A DNA stretch of 64,000 nucleotides from Sinorhizobium alkalisoli (GCF_008932245.1 NZ_CP034910.1:372001-436000); one strand, 5' to 3'; counted from the stretch's first letter, positions 11,001 to 19,695 are shown. Notes: a model not told the origin generated them from the sequence alone. Program-made: numbers and translations.

Positions 11001-11014
11001 TGAAATCGATTACA
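11001..11014. promoter_or_regulatory. LacI-family operator before the CUT2 sugar operon
   Basis: The 14-mer TGAAATCGATTACA fits the classical LacI-family consensus TGNAANCGNTTNCA at every fixed position, with the central CG. It lies 42 bases before the binding-protein ATG at 11056. The repressor encoded at the end of the same operon (15588-16604) is the most likely ligand; the LacI at 9384 is an alternative. Confidence 0.65.
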
Positions 11015-11055
11015 TTTTCTGGCTTCATAAGCGTCGCATAAGTTGGGAGGATCTT

Positions 11056-12078
11056 ATGAAGAGGTTTATTGCTTTTGCGATGGGTGCGGTCGCATCCATG
11101 GCGATTTCGGCATCGGCTTTTGCCGAGACCTTCAAGATCGGTCTTTCGAACGGCTGGGTCGGCAGCGAGTGGCGCACCCAGATGATCGACGAGGCGAAGA
11201 CGGCGGCCGAGAAATGGAAGGAGCGCGGCGTCGACGTCGAGGTCTCCGTACAGAGCGCCAATGTCGACGTGCCCGGGCAGATTGCCCATGTCCGCAATTT
11301 CATCGCGGAGGGCGTGGACGCGATCATCATCAACCCGAACAGCCCGACGGCCTTCGATCCGATCTTTGCTCAGGCGAAGGAAGCCGGCATCCTGGTGATC
11401 GCGACGGACGCCGAGGTTTCGTCGCCCGACGCGATCTATGTCGGCATCGACCAGACCGCCTGGGGTGCCGCCGGCGCCGAGTGGCTTACAAAGACACTTG
11501 GCGGCAAGGGCAAGGTGGTGGCGATCAACGGCGTCGCGGGCCATCCGGCGAACGAGATGCGTGTCGCGGGCTACCGGCAGGTCTTCAAAGATCATCCGGA
11601 CATCCAGATCGTCAACGAGGTCAATGCCAATTGGGACCAGGCGCAGGGACAGCAGGCGATGCAGAACATTCTTGCCACCTATCCTGACATCAACGGCGTT
11701 TTCGTCCAGGACGGCATGGCGGCCGGTGCCTGGAAGTCGATCATGGATGCAGGCAAGAAAGACCAGATCGCCGCGACCGGCGAAATCCGCAAGGACTTCA
11801 TCGATCTCTGGATAAAGGAGAAGCTGAACTCCGGCGCGACCGTCAATCCGCCCGGTGTCATGGCGAGCGCGCTCAACGTCGCGGTTCTGATGCTGCAGGG
11901 AAAGGAACTCAAGGACCCGGCGAAGGCCGGCCAATACGGCAATGCGCTCTACCTGCCGATCCCGTTCATCGATAGCGAGAATGTGGAGGAGGCGGCCAAG
12001 CAGCTCGAAGGCAAGCCCGGCTATTACTCCTATACGAGCTCGCTTTCGATCGAAGAGGCGGAAGCTCTCTTCAAATGA
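11056..12078 (+). CDS. CUT2-family sugar ABC transporter, periplasmic binding protein
   Basis: Binding protein of 340 residues related to ribose/xylose/inositol-binding proteins. A signal peptide (KRFIAFAMGAVASMAISASAFA) precedes FKIGLSNGWVGSEWR. Further family blocks are VDAIIINPNSPTAFDPIFAQAKEAGI and VVAINGVAGHPANEMRVAGYRQVF. GGGAGGATCTT gives a good ribosome site just upstream. It heads an operon of ATPase, two permeases, LacI and a dehydrogenase. The sugar is unknown; the combination with a Gfo/Idh/MocA enzyme suggests a cyclitol, amino sugar or uncommon monosaccharide. Confidence 0.9.
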   Translation: MKRFIAFAMGAVASMAISASAFAETFKIGLSNGWVGSEWRTQMIDEAKTAAEKWKERGVDVEVSVQSANVDVPGQIAHVRNFIAEGVDAIIINPNSPTAFDPIFAQAKEAGILVIATDAEVSSPDAIYVGIDQTAWGAAGAEWLTKTLGGKGKVVAINGVAGHPANEMRVAGYRQVFKDHPDIQIVNEVNANWDQAQGQQAMQNILATYPDINGVFVQDGMAAGAWKSIMDAGKKDQIAATGEIRKDFIDLWIKEKLNSGATVNPPGVMASALNVAVLMLQGKELKDPAKAGQYGNALYLPIPFIDSENVEEAAKQLEGKPGYYSYTSSLSIEEAEALFK

Positions 12079-12140
12079 GGTCCTCCGAGCGTGGGCCGGT
12101 TGCTCGCGCTCGGCCGACGAACCGTGGTGGACGGGTTTCC

Positions 12141-13646
12141 ATGTCGAAACTGAAACTGAGCGGCGTGAGCAAAGCTTACGGCGCTACCGTGGCGCTCCGC
12201 CGGGGCGATCTCGAAGTCGTAGCCGGCGAGGTCCATGTGCTGATGGGCTCGAACGGGTCCGGCAAGAGCACCCTTTGCAAGATCATTGCCGGCAGCGTGC
12301 GGCCGGATGCCGGCAGAATCCTGATCGACGACACGCCTGCCACAATCACCGGACCGCGATCGGCACGGGCGCAAGGAATCGGCATCTTCTATCAGGAACT
12401 CAGCCTCGCCGCTCACCGCTCGGTCGAGGAGAACATCTGCCTGGCGGCTCTGCCGGTCAGGGGCGGCCTCTTTGTCGACCGGGCTTCGATGAAAGAGCGG
12501 GCGGCACGCTATATAGCGCTGTTCGACGGCGTGTCCGGCGAAGGATTCGCGGCCGACGTGCTTGTCGGCAATCTTCGCCCGGACCAGCGTCAACTCGTCG
12601 AGATCATGAAGGCGCTGGCGAGCGAGGCGCCGCTCCTCATCTTCGACGAACCGACTTCGGCGCTCGACCGCGCCCAGGTCGAGCGCTTCTTCGAGATCCT
12701 CGGCGATCTCAAGCGCCGCGGACGCGGTATCATTTTCATTTCCCATCGCATGGACGAGATAAAGGCTATCGGTGACCGCGTCACAATCATCCGCGACGGC
12801 GAGACGATCACGACCCTCAATCTCGACGAGACCGATGCCGCCACCGTGATCCGGCTGATGGTCGGCGGCGCCGGCGACATGCCGGCCTCGCAATCCTCCG
12901 TCCCCGCCGCCGTCGACACCGCGGCGGAAGCTGCGCTGACGGTCCGCAATCTTTCCGGCGCCGGCTTCCGCGATGTCAGCTTGGAGGTCGGCCGCGGCGA
13001 GATCCTGGGATTCGGCGGCTTGCACGGCCAGGGGCAGTCCGCCCTGCTTCGAGCAATTTTCGGCGCCGGCGCGATCACCTCCGGCGAGATCCGGATCGGC
13101 AGCGAGCGCTTCAGGGCTTCGAGCCCGCGCGAGGCGATCCGGCGGGGCTGCGCCTATGTCTCGGGCGATCGCAGCCGCGACGGCGTCATCAGCGGCCGCC
13201 CCATCATCGAAAACGTCTCACCGATCCACTATCTGCGCGATCGCGTGATGATCGCGAGCCCGTCCAAGCTGCGTGATCGGGTACTGCCCGCACTTCAGAG
13301 TATGCACACGAAGTTTGCGAGCCTCTTCGATCCGATCAGCGCGCTTTCGGGCGGCAACCAGCAGAAGGTGATCATCGCCCGCTGGCTGATCGACCGACCG
13401 GACGTGCTGCTGCTCGACGACCCGACCAAAGGCATCGATCTTTCGGCGAAGGCCGATCTTTTCGCATTGATCCGGCAATTGGCGGCCGAGGGCCTCGGCA
13501 TCCTTCTCTATTCCTCGGAGGATGCCGAACTTCTCGGCAACGCCAACCGCATCCTCGTTTTCAACGGTGGGTCCGTCAGCCGGGAACTCACCGGTGCCGA
13601 ACGCACCCGCTACAATCTCTATCAAGCCGCTTACGAGGCCGCGTAA
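12141..13646 (+). CDS. CUT2-family sugar ABC transporter, double-domain ATPase (RbsA-like)
   Basis: ATPase of 501 residues with two nucleotide-binding domains. The first has Walker A GSNGSGKST and DEPTSALD. Its signature loop reads NLRPDQRQLVEIMKAL instead of the common SVGQQQ form. The second has the degenerate Walker A GLHGQGQSALL expected of RbsA proteins, plus an intact LSGGNQQKVIIARWL signature and DDPTKGID. ATG 12141 is favoured because the ABC fold starts directly after (KLKLSGVSKAYG); the in-frame start at 12075 overlaps the previous stop. Its stop overlaps the start of the next permease. Confidence 0.9.
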   Translation: MSKLKLSGVSKAYGATVALRRGDLEVVAGEVHVLMGSNGSGKSTLCKIIAGSVRPDAGRILIDDTPATITGPRSARAQGIGIFYQELSLAAHRSVEENICLAALPVRGGLFVDRASMKERAARYIALFDGVSGEGFAADVLVGNLRPDQRQLVEIMKALASEAPLLIFDEPTSALDRAQVERFFEILGDLKRRGRGIIFISHRMDEIKAIGDRVTIIRDGETITTLNLDETDAATVIRLMVGGAGDMPASQSSVPAAVDTAAEAALTVRNLSGAGFRDVSLEVGRGEILGFGGLHGQGQSALLRAIFGAGAITSGEIRIGSERFRASSPREAIRRGCAYVSGDRSRDGVISGRPIIENVSPIHYLRDRVMIASPSKLRDRVLPALQSMHTKFASLFDPISALSGGNQQKVIIARWLIDRPDVLLLDDPTKGIDLSAKADLFALIRQLAAEGLGILLYSSEDAELLGNANRILVFNGGSVSRELTGAERTRYNLYQAAYEAA

Positions 13647-14638
13647 TGGCAGAGATCGCAACCGGCCCGATGTCGCGCCGCGTCGGCAGCATCCGCAGGC
13701 TGCTCGAGCGCTATCCCTTCCTGCCGGCGCTCGCCATCGTCGCGGCACTTCTTCTTCTGAACGGCTTCTTCTCGCCCGCAAGCCTCAGCTATCGCGCGCT
13801 GACGGGCCTCCTCAGCACCTATATGGCGCTGATCCTGCTCTCGATCGCCCAGACCTATGTCGTCTATGCCGGCGATATCGACCTTTCCGTCGGGTCGATC
13901 CTCTCGCTCGTCAATGTGACGATCATCGTGTTGATGGAGCGATGGGGCGGGGGCGCCGGCGCCATTCTGCTTTCGCTGGCGCTAGGCCTGCTGCTCGGCC
14001 TTGCCTGCGGCCTTGTCAACGGTCTCGTCGCCGCCGTGCTGCGCCTGCAGGCGATCGTTGCGACCTTCGCGACCAGCATCTTCTTTACCGGGCTCGCACT
14101 TTATATCCTGCCGGTCGCCGGAACGCCGGCGCCCGCGCTCTTCTGGCGCACCTATGGCGGTCGGCTGTTCGATTTGCCTTTCGTCTTCTACATCCTCGCC
14201 GTGCTGCTCGCGCTCCTTTTCATGCTTGCCCGTACGCGCCTTGCCGCCCAGTTGCTTGCCGTCGGCGACGACCGGCAGGCAGCCTACCAGACCGGCCTCC
14301 CGGTCGTGTCCATCCGCATCAGGGGCTACATGCTTTGCGGCCTTTTTGCCGCGCTCGCGGCCTTCTGCATCACCGGAGACACGGCAAGCGGCGATCCGCT
14401 CGTCGGTGGCAAGATGACGCTTTACAGCGTGGCTGCTGTCGTGCTCGGCGGCAGTGCCCTTGCCGGCGGCTGGGGAACCGTGGTCGGTTCGCTCCTGGGA
14501 GCGCTGACGATCGGGCTTATCAATTCGCTCGTCTTCTTCATGGGCACGCCGTCCGAATGGCAGAACTTCATGCAAGGGCTCGCCATCCTCCTCGTGTTGA
14601 TGGCGGGCGTGCTTGCCGGTCGGAGGGCGCGGTCATGA
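13646..14638 (+). CDS. CUT2-family sugar ABC transporter permease 1
   Basis: Membrane permease of 330 residues in the RbsC family, with eight or more hydrophobic segments. Family blocks are YVVYAGDIDLSVGSILSLVN (the conserved GxIDLSVG stretch), VATFATSIFFTGLALY and AAVVLGGSALAGGWGTVVGSLLGAL near the C-terminus. It starts on the last base of the ATPase stop and ends overlapping the next permease by 4 bases, so translation is likely coupled. The tail ends in basic residues (AGRRARS). Confidence 0.9.
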   Translation: MAEIATGPMSRRVGSIRRLLERYPFLPALAIVAALLLLNGFFSPASLSYRALTGLLSTYMALILLSIAQTYVVYAGDIDLSVGSILSLVNVTIIVLMERWGGGAGAILLSLALGLLLGLACGLVNGLVAAVLRLQAIVATFATSIFFTGLALYILPVAGTPAPALFWRTYGGRLFDLPFVFYILAVLLALLFMLARTRLAAQLLAVGDDRQAAYQTGLPVVSIRIRGYMLCGLFAALAAFCITGDTASGDPLVGGKMTLYSVAAVVLGGSALAGGWGTVVGSLLGALTIGLINSLVFFMGTPSEWQNFMQGLAILLVLMAGVLAGRRARS

Positions 14639-15591
14639 GTCGGGTGATTTCCTTTATTCGTCAGCCGGTCGTCGTCGCTCTGGTGCTGATCGTAGTGCTT
14701 CTCTATCTCGGCCAGCTTCTGTCGCCCGGCTTTGCCGGTGGCGGGCAGATCCTGCGGTTGCTGATCGTCGCCGCGCTGCTCGGCATCGTCGCAGCGGGCC
14801 AGAACGTCGTCATTCTCGGCGGGCGCGAGGGCATCGACCTCTCGGTGGGCGGGGTCGTGTCGCTCTCGGCGATAATCGCCGGCAATGTCATGAACGGCGC
14901 CGACAGCGGCATCCTGCCGGCGATCGCCGCCTGCCTCGCCGCCGGCGCCTTCTTCGGCCTCTTGAACGGGCTCGGCGTGACCCTCCTGCGCATTCCGCCG
15001 CTCGTCATGACGCTCGGCATGCTGGGCGTGCTGCAAGGACTGCTGGTCGTCATCCGCATGGGCATTCCCTCCGGCCAGGCCGCCCCTTCCCTGTCGCGCT
15101 TCGTGAGCCAGCCGCTCGTCTTCGGCCTGCCCGGCATCATCTGGCTCTGGATAGCGGTGGGGCTGCTGATGTCCTTCATGCTCCACCGCACCGTCTTCGG
15201 CCACCGCATCTACGCAATCGGATCGAACGAGCATGCGGCCCATATGGCCGGCGTGCCGGTGCGGCCGATGCGCATCGCACTCTTCGTCATCTCCGGCATG
15301 TTTGCGGCGCTCGCCGGGCTCTGCCTGCTCGGCTATTCCGGCTCCTCATTCGCCAATGTCGGCGAGCAATATACGCTAACCTCCATCATCGCCGTCGTCT
15401 TCGGGGGCACCTCGCTCGCCGGCGGCAAAGGCGGTTATACCGGCACGATGGCCGGCGCGGTCCTGCTCGTCATCCTGCAGGGGATACTGACAACGGTGAA
15501 CATCGACGAGTCCGGCCGGCAGATGGTCTTCGGGGCGACGCTTCTCCTGTTGATGACGTTCTATGGCCGCGGGCGGGCGATGCGGGCATGA
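14635..15591 (+). CDS. CUT2-family sugar ABC transporter permease 2
   Basis: Second RbsC-family permease, 318 residues. It has the family block VVILGGREGIDLSVGGVVSLSAIIAG and the C-terminal GGTSLAGGKGGYTGTMAGAVLLVILQGILT. The start ATG at 14635 lies inside the end of permease 1 (ATGA overlap) and the stop overlaps the LacI start at 15588 in the same way. Two different permeases imply a heterodimeric channel, less usual in CUT2 systems, where one permease often suffices. Confidence 0.9.
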   Translation: MSRVISFIRQPVVVALVLIVVLLYLGQLLSPGFAGGGQILRLLIVAALLGIVAAGQNVVILGGREGIDLSVGGVVSLSAIIAGNVMNGADSGILPAIAACLAAGAFFGLLNGLGVTLLRIPPLVMTLGMLGVLQGLLVVIRMGIPSGQAAPSLSRFVSQPLVFGLPGIIWLWIAVGLLMSFMLHRTVFGHRIYAIGSNEHAAHMAGVPVRPMRIALFVISGMFAALAGLCLLGYSGSSFANVGEQYTLTSIIAVVFGGTSLAGGKGGYTGTMAGAVLLVILQGILTTVNIDESGRQMVFGATLLLLMTFYGRGRAMRA

Positions 15592-16604
15592 GGGAGCGTC
15601 CGAAGATCAAGGACATCGCCGTCAAAGCGGGTGTCTCCGTCGCCACCGTCTCGCGCGCGCTTGCCGATTCCAGCCTAGTCACGGCCGAGACGCGCCAGCG
15701 TATCCGTGAGCTTGCACGCGAGCTCAACTATCGCCCGAATGTCAGCGCCCGCAATCTGAGGACCCGCAAGTCGATGGCGGTGCTGCTCGTCGTACGCGAT
15801 GTCGGCAATCCGTTCTATCTCGACGTATTGAAGGGCGTTGAGGCGACGGCGCGGGAGGCCGGCTATTCGGTGCTGATGGGCAATACCGAAAACGAACCGG
15901 CCCGCGAAACCGAGTATTTCCACATGCTGCGCGACGGCCATGCCGACGGCATGATCCTGATGACCGGCAAGCTGCCGCCCGATGGCGGCACCCGCGCCGG
16001 CGGCTGGAGCCGCCTGCCGGTGGTGGTGGCGCTGGAGATGATCAAGGGCTCGAGGCTGCCGCATGTGCAGATCGACAATGTCGGCGCCGCCCGGGCGGCG
16101 GTGGAGCACCTGATCTCGCTTGGCCATCGGCGGATCGCCCATATCAGCGGCCCCATTCCCGAACCGATGAGCCTTGACCGCCGGGAAGGCTATCGCCTTG
16201 CCATGCGCGCTGCGGATCTCGATATCCCCGCGGGCTACGAGGTGCGCGGCAATTTCCTGCTCGAAAGCGGGCAGGAAGCGTGCCGGCGACTTATTGCCCT
16301 GCCGGAGCCGCCGACGGCACTCTTCGTCGCCAATGACGAAATGGCCTATGGCGCCGTGCATGAACTCAGAAGGTCGGGATGCGACGTGCCGCGCGACGTT
16401 TCCATCGTCGGCTTCGACGATCTCTATCTGAGCAAGGCCTTTTATCCGCCGCTGACGACCGTCAGCCAGCCGCGCGCCGAGATCGGCCGGAAGGCCATGG
16501 AGCTGCTGCTGAAGATCCTGTCGGGGGGCCGCACCGATGCGGACGATGCGATCGTGCTGCCGACGGCGTTGAACATAAGGAGCAGCACGGCGCCGCCCCG
16601 CTGA
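15588..16604 (+). CDS. LacI-family repressor of the CUT2 sugar operon
   Basis: Regulator of 338 residues. The HTH is PKIKDIAVKAGVSVATVSRALAD, with hinge ELNYRPNVSARNLRTRKS, then a sugar-sensing domain. Its C-terminal block VSIVGFDDLYLSKAFYPPLTTVSQPRAEIG is the GalR/LacI signature. It is embedded in the operon (4-base overlap with the permease, 17 bases before the dehydrogenase). It probably represses its own operon through the operator at 11001-11014 and is released by the transported sugar or an early product. Confidence 0.88.
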   Translation: MRERPKIKDIAVKAGVSVATVSRALADSSLVTAETRQRIRELARELNYRPNVSARNLRTRKSMAVLLVVRDVGNPFYLDVLKGVEATAREAGYSVLMGNTENEPARETEYFHMLRDGHADGMILMTGKLPPDGGTRAGGWSRLPVVVALEMIKGSRLPHVQIDNVGAARAAVEHLISLGHRRIAHISGPIPEPMSLDRREGYRLAMRAADLDIPAGYEVRGNFLLESGQEACRRLIALPEPPTALFVANDEMAYGAVHELRRSGCDVPRDVSIVGFDDLYLSKAFYPPLTTVSQPRAEIGRKAMELLLKILSGGRTDADDAIVLPTALNIRSSTAPPR

Positions 16605-16621
16605 TATTCTGGGAGGGAGAC

Positions 16622-17899
16622 ATGACCATGCTACCGAAGCAGACGCTGCGTGTCGGTTTTGTCGGAACCGGTTTCATCGCCGGCTTCCATCTCAAGTCGA
16701 TGGTCGGCGTGCGCAACGTCGAGGTGACCGGCGTCTATAGCCGCAGTCCCGAAAACCGCAATCGCTTTGCCGAAGCGGTGAAGGCGCTCGAGCTCGGAGG
16801 CTGCCGCGCTCATGACAGTCTCGAGGCGCTCGTCTCCTCCGGCGACGTGGACGCGATCTGGATTCTCTCTCCGAATTACACGCGGATCGACGTCATGCGG
16901 GCGCTGCATCGGGAGATCAAGGCGGGACGCAGCAAGATCTTCGCCGTCGCCTGCGAGAAGCCCTTGGCGCGCACGGTCGCGGAAGCCCGGGAAATGCTGC
17001 AGCTTGCCGAGGACGCCGGTCTCAATCACGGCTATCTCGAAAATCAGGTATTCGCCACGCCGGTGCAGCGCGGCAAGGAGATCATCTGGCGGCGCGCGGT
17101 CTCGACGACGGGCAGGCCCTATCTGGCGCGGGCGGCGGAGGAGCATTCCGGTCCGCACGAGCCCTGGTTCTGGCAGGGCGACAAACAGGGCGGCGGCGTG
17201 CTTTCCGACATGATGTGCCACAGCGTCGAGGTGGCGCGTCATCTTCTGACCGCGCCCGGCGCACCGCGCAACTCCCTGAAGGTCCAGGCGGTGAACGGCA
17301 CGGTCGCCAACCTGAAATGGACGCGGCCTGGCTATGCCGACCAGCTCCGCCACCGCTTCGGCGGCGAGGTCGACTACCGCAACCGCCCTGCCGAGGACTT
17401 CGCCCGCGCAACTGTCATGCTCGAGGACGAAAACGGACAGGAGCTGATGATCGAGGCGACGACCTCCTGGGCTTATGTCGGCGCCGGCTTGCGCATCCAG
17501 CTCGAGCTGTTGGGACCTGAATATGCACTCGAATATAACTCGCTCGGCGCCGGCCTCAAGATCTTCCTGTCGCGAGCCGTGCAAGGGTCCGAGGGCGAGG
17601 ACCTCGTCGAAAAACAGAATGCCGAGCAGGGGCTGATGCCGGTACTCGAAGACGAGGCGGGCGTCTATGGCTACACCGACGAAAACCGGCACATGGTCGA
17701 GTGTTTCCGCAAAGGGATCAAACCCATCGAGACCTTTGAGGACGGGCTTGCCGTGGTCGAGATCCTGATGGGACTCTATCGCTCCGCCGAAATCGGCGCG
17801 ACGCTGCACTTTCCGGCAGCGGAGCTCGAGAATTACGTGCCGTTGGTGGCGCGTACCGGCCATGGTCGCCGCCGACGAAACGGCGCATTTTCAGCCTGA
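16622..17899 (+). CDS. Gfo/Idh/MocA-family NAD(P)-dependent dehydrogenase
   Basis: Oxidoreductase of 425 residues. The N-terminal Rossmann fold begins with LRVGFVGTGFIAGFHLKSM. The family's EKP motif is seen in ACEKPLARTVAEA, where the Lys is catalytic. The C-terminal alpha/beta domain carries HSGPHEPWFWQGDKQGGGVLSDMMCH, with the paired Asp and His typical of the active site. GGGAGGGAG 5 bases before the ATG supports the start. It should oxidise the sugar or cyclitol brought in by the upstream transporter. The C-terminal 12 codons lie in a repeat found again at 18843. Confidence 0.88.
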   Translation: MTMLPKQTLRVGFVGTGFIAGFHLKSMVGVRNVEVTGVYSRSPENRNRFAEAVKALELGGCRAHDSLEALVSSGDVDAIWILSPNYTRIDVMRALHREIKAGRSKIFAVACEKPLARTVAEAREMLQLAEDAGLNHGYLENQVFATPVQRGKEIIWRRAVSTTGRPYLARAAEEHSGPHEPWFWQGDKQGGGVLSDMMCHSVEVARHLLTAPGAPRNSLKVQAVNGTVANLKWTRPGYADQLRHRFGGEVDYRNRPAEDFARATVMLEDENGQELMIEATTSWAYVGAGLRIQLELLGPEYALEYNSLGAGLKIFLSRAVQGSEGEDLVEKQNAEQGLMPVLEDEAGVYGYTDENRHMVECFRKGIKPIETFEDGLAVVEILMGLYRSAEIGATLHFPAAELENYVPLVARTGHGRRRRNGAFSA

Positions 17900-17903
17900 A
17901 AGG
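17863..17903. repeat. Left copy of a 40-bp direct repeat flanking vapBC
   Basis: Sequence TGGTCGCCGCCGACGAAACG followed by GCGCATTTTCAGCCTGAAAGG. A related copy is at 18843-18882 with about 34 of 41 positions matching. The left copy contains the dehydrogenase stop codon. The two copies bracket the VapBC cassette. Confidence 0.6.
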
Positions 17904-17947
17904 CGGACGGCGGGTTTTACATTGCGGGGATATGTAAACGAGCATAT

Positions 17948-17969
17948 TATAATATCCTCGAAAGGATAT
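17948..17969 (+). promoter_or_regulatory. vapBC promoter and operator
   Basis: A TATAAT (17948-17953) overlaps a perfect inverted repeat ATATCCT (17952-17958) / AGGATAT (17963-17969) separated by CGAA. AAAGGA at 17961-17966 doubles as the ribosome site for vapB at 17976. Such a palindrome over the -10 element and ribosome site is what VapB-VapC complexes bind when autoregulating. A clear -35 is not visible. Confidence 0.6.
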
Positions 17970-17975
17970 GCTGCC

Positions 17976-18215
17976 ATGCCCCTCTACATCAAAGACGCTG
18001 AGGTGGATAAACTCGCCGAGGAGCTTGTCGGACTCACCAACTCTACCAAGGTTGAGGCTGTCAAAATTGCGCTCAAGCACGAGATCGACAGCCGCAAGTC
18101 CAAACTGCATGTTCGCGATCGTCTTGCAAAGACCCTCGCAATGGCTCGCGCAGCTGGCCCAATGGTTCACCTTGACCACAAGAAGGTCACGGACGAACTG
18201 TGGGGGGAGGATTGA
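17976..18215 (+). CDS. vapB: VapB-family antitoxin (Rv0623/PSK type)
   Basis: Small antitoxin of 79 residues. The N-terminal part PLYIKDAEVDKLAEELVGLTNSTKVEAVKIALKHEI matches the DNA-binding region of the Rv0623-like transcription factor family. The C-terminal tail VTDELWGED is acidic and is the part that usually caps the toxin. Its stop overlaps the toxin start (TGATG), implying coupled translation. An AAAGGA ribosome site lies 9 bases upstream, within the operator palindrome. Confidence 0.85.
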   Translation: MPLYIKDAEVDKLAEELVGLTNSTKVEAVKIALKHEIDSRKSKLHVRDRLAKTLAMARAAGPMVHLDHKKVTDELWGED

Positions 18216-18649
18216 TGCTGTTTATTGATGCGTCGGTTATCGTGGCGATCATCGGCTTGGAAGACGATGCAGACGACCTGATGGATCGATTGACACAGCA
18301 CGATGGCCAATTTTACGTGTCAGCAGTCGTCCGCATGGAAGCCGTGTTGTCGCTCACACGGCAATTTGCGGAGGTCGAGGGACCAAACAAGGCCGCCACC
18401 CCGGCCATGCTCGCAAAAGCGCGGCAATTGGTCGACCAGTTCATTGCCGACTTGGCAGCGAAGGAAACCGTGATTGGCGATGACGTGGGCACCAAGGCGA
18501 TCGACGCCGCGCAGCGTTATGGCAAAATCGTCAATCACCCTGCCAAGCTCAACATGGGCGATTGCTTCGCTTACGCCTGTGCCCAGGCGAACCGGCTGCG
18601 GATCGCATATAAGGGCCACGATTTCAGCGAAACCGATCTGGCTTGGTAG
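18215..18649 (+). CDS. vapC: VapC-family PIN-domain ribonuclease toxin
   Basis: PIN-domain toxin of 144 residues. The four acidic metal-binding residues are recognisable: D5 in LFIDAS, E42 in RMEAVLSL, D116 in NMGDCFAYACA and D136 in YKGHDFSETD. VapC proteins cut specific tRNA or rRNA sites when the antitoxin is degraded. GGGGGAGG precedes the start and the gene overlaps vapB by one base. All catalytic residues are present, so it looks functional. Confidence 0.88.
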   Translation: MLFIDASVIVAIIGLEDDADDLMDRLTQHDGQFYVSAVVRMEAVLSLTRQFAEVEGPNKAATPAMLAKARQLVDQFIADLAAKETVIGDDVGTKAIDAAQRYGKIVNHPAKLNMGDCFAYACAQANRLRIAYKGHDFSETDLAW

Positions 18650-18742
18650 CGCCAAGCCCTGGCCTTTACCCGAAATGGTTGCAACAGAATAGATTGCGGC
18701 CGATTTTCGCCGTGTAGTGGCGATAGCAAATGTGAAGACCCG

Positions 18743-18836
18743 TGGCCTTCGTCTTGGCCGGAGGACCGATACCGCCGCCAAGGGAACGGTCCTGACCGAC
18801 TGGCGGCGGCAGGCACGGCTTGAGGATCTGTTGGGG
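18743..18836. repeat. Degenerate intergenic repeat, copy 1 (partner 19804-19894)
   Basis: Starts CCTTCGTCTTGGCCG and ends GATCTGTTGGGGCG, the same ends as 19804-19894, with roughly 70% identity between. It holds an inverted pair AGGACCG (18762-18768) / CGGTCCT (18787-18793). Copy 2 lies between two Gly/Asn-rich genes, so copy 1 may be the relic of a similar control region. Confidence 0.55.
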
Positions 18837-18842
18837 CGGTTA

Positions 18843-18882
18843 TGGTCGTCGGCGACGAAACGGCGCAAACCAGCCTGAAAGG
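18843..18882. repeat. Right copy of the 40-bp direct repeat flanking vapBC
   Basis: TGGTCGTCGGCGACGAAACG followed by GCGCAAACCAGCCTGAAAGG. It is the partner of 17863-17903 and runs directly into the RIME-like element. Confidence 0.55.
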
Positions 18883-18886
18883 GCCT

Positions 18887-18995
18887 AATGCATGTCGCCC
18901 AAGAGTGTGCAGCGGTTTTGGGCCAACGACGTGCATGAAAACAAGAACTAATGCGCGTTGCACGAATACCATGAAGCGCGACGCGCTTTAAGTGC
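18887..18995. repeat. RIME-like rhizobial intergenic repeat
   Basis: Contains AATGCATGTCGCCCAAGAG, GTGCAGCGGTTTTGGG and AACGACGTGCATGAAAAC, wording I recognise from a family of dispersed non-coding repeats in Rhizobium and Sinorhizobium genomes. Internal self-complementarity (GCATGTCG / CGACGTGC) would form a long hairpin. Limits are approximate. Confidence 0.5.
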
Positions 18996-19025
18996 CCCAC
19001 CCTATCAGGCTGATGAGACCATGGC

Positions 19026-19603
19026 TCAATCGACGAACACGGTAAGCGTGCCGTCAGCCTCGACCCTCACCGCAACCGCGGCGTCTATCTGGTCATCAGT
19101 AAGGTCGTCAAAGTCGAGTTCGGCCAGATCCTGGCGAAGCTGGGCGATTTCTGCCTCCCGGGCCTCGACGGCGTTGTCGAGTGCGGTGCGATTGACCGCG
19201 AACTCGTCGACGTCGACAACGGTGACCTCGACATCATCCGCAATCCCGCTTAGATCGGTCTTGCTGGCGCGGATCGTGGAGATCAGCGTGCCCAAATTCG
19301 TGTTGTTCACGCTGCCGGTCGTATCATCGTCGTCTCCATCGTCAGCCCGCTTGGTCTGACCCGGCGCGTAAGTTTTGGCACTTTCGTCGTCGCCTTTCAC
19401 TTGACCGGGTGCAAAGTCCCTGGCGCTCTCGCCTTCGCCCTTGGCATGGCCGGGGGCGCTTTCGGCGGCACTGTTCTCGCTACCACGACCATTGCCCTCG
19501 CGATTTCCATTGCCACTTCCATTGCCGTCCTGTGCGAATGCGGGTGTGGCCACGCTCGCGCAGGCAAGCAGTGCGGCAGCTAAACTGCGACAATTCTCGT
19601 CAT
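19026..19603 (-). pseudogene. Exported Gly/Asn-rich repeat protein, frame disrupted in the signal peptide
   Basis: A ribosome site AGGAAAGGAA (19611-19620, minus strand) lies 7 bases before an ATG at 19603, but this frame reads MTRIVAV then stop. The other frame continues without interruption to 19026: LAAALLACASVATPAFAQDGNGSG. One extra base near 19582-19587 would give MTRIVAVLAAALLACASV, a perfect signal peptide cleaved after AFA. The mature part has a GNGSGNGN stretch and three repeats around APGHAKGEGESA, APGQVKGDDESA and APGQTKRADDG. An acidic Asp-rich linker and a helical domain (REAEIAQLRQDLAELDFDDLT) follow. Function unknown. A real mutation and a read error are both possible. An uninterrupted upstream extension to 19697 exists but lacks a ribosome site. 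Confidence 0.6.
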
Positions 19604-19695
19604 GTGCGTGTTCCTTTCCTTGGTTCGAAGTGCAAGCCTCAGTTAGGCAAGTTCGAATTCGGCGTTCCCGAGATTGTTCCGTGCGCACCCATGAC

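Larger units (their letters stand above)
18650..19025. other. Gene-free stretch with mosaic repeats
   Basis: No credible coding region. From left to right it holds a 94-bp repeat (18743-18836) also found at 19804-19894, the right copy of the vapBC-flanking repeat (18843-18882), and a RIME-like element (18887-18995). It looks like a mosaic of intergenic repeats. Confidence 0.6.

Noticed and set aside
18743..18793. AGGACCG / CGGTCCT pair as a rho-independent terminator for vapC
   Set aside because: Stem of 7 bp with an 18-base loop and no T-run; better seen as part of the shared GGACC motif family.
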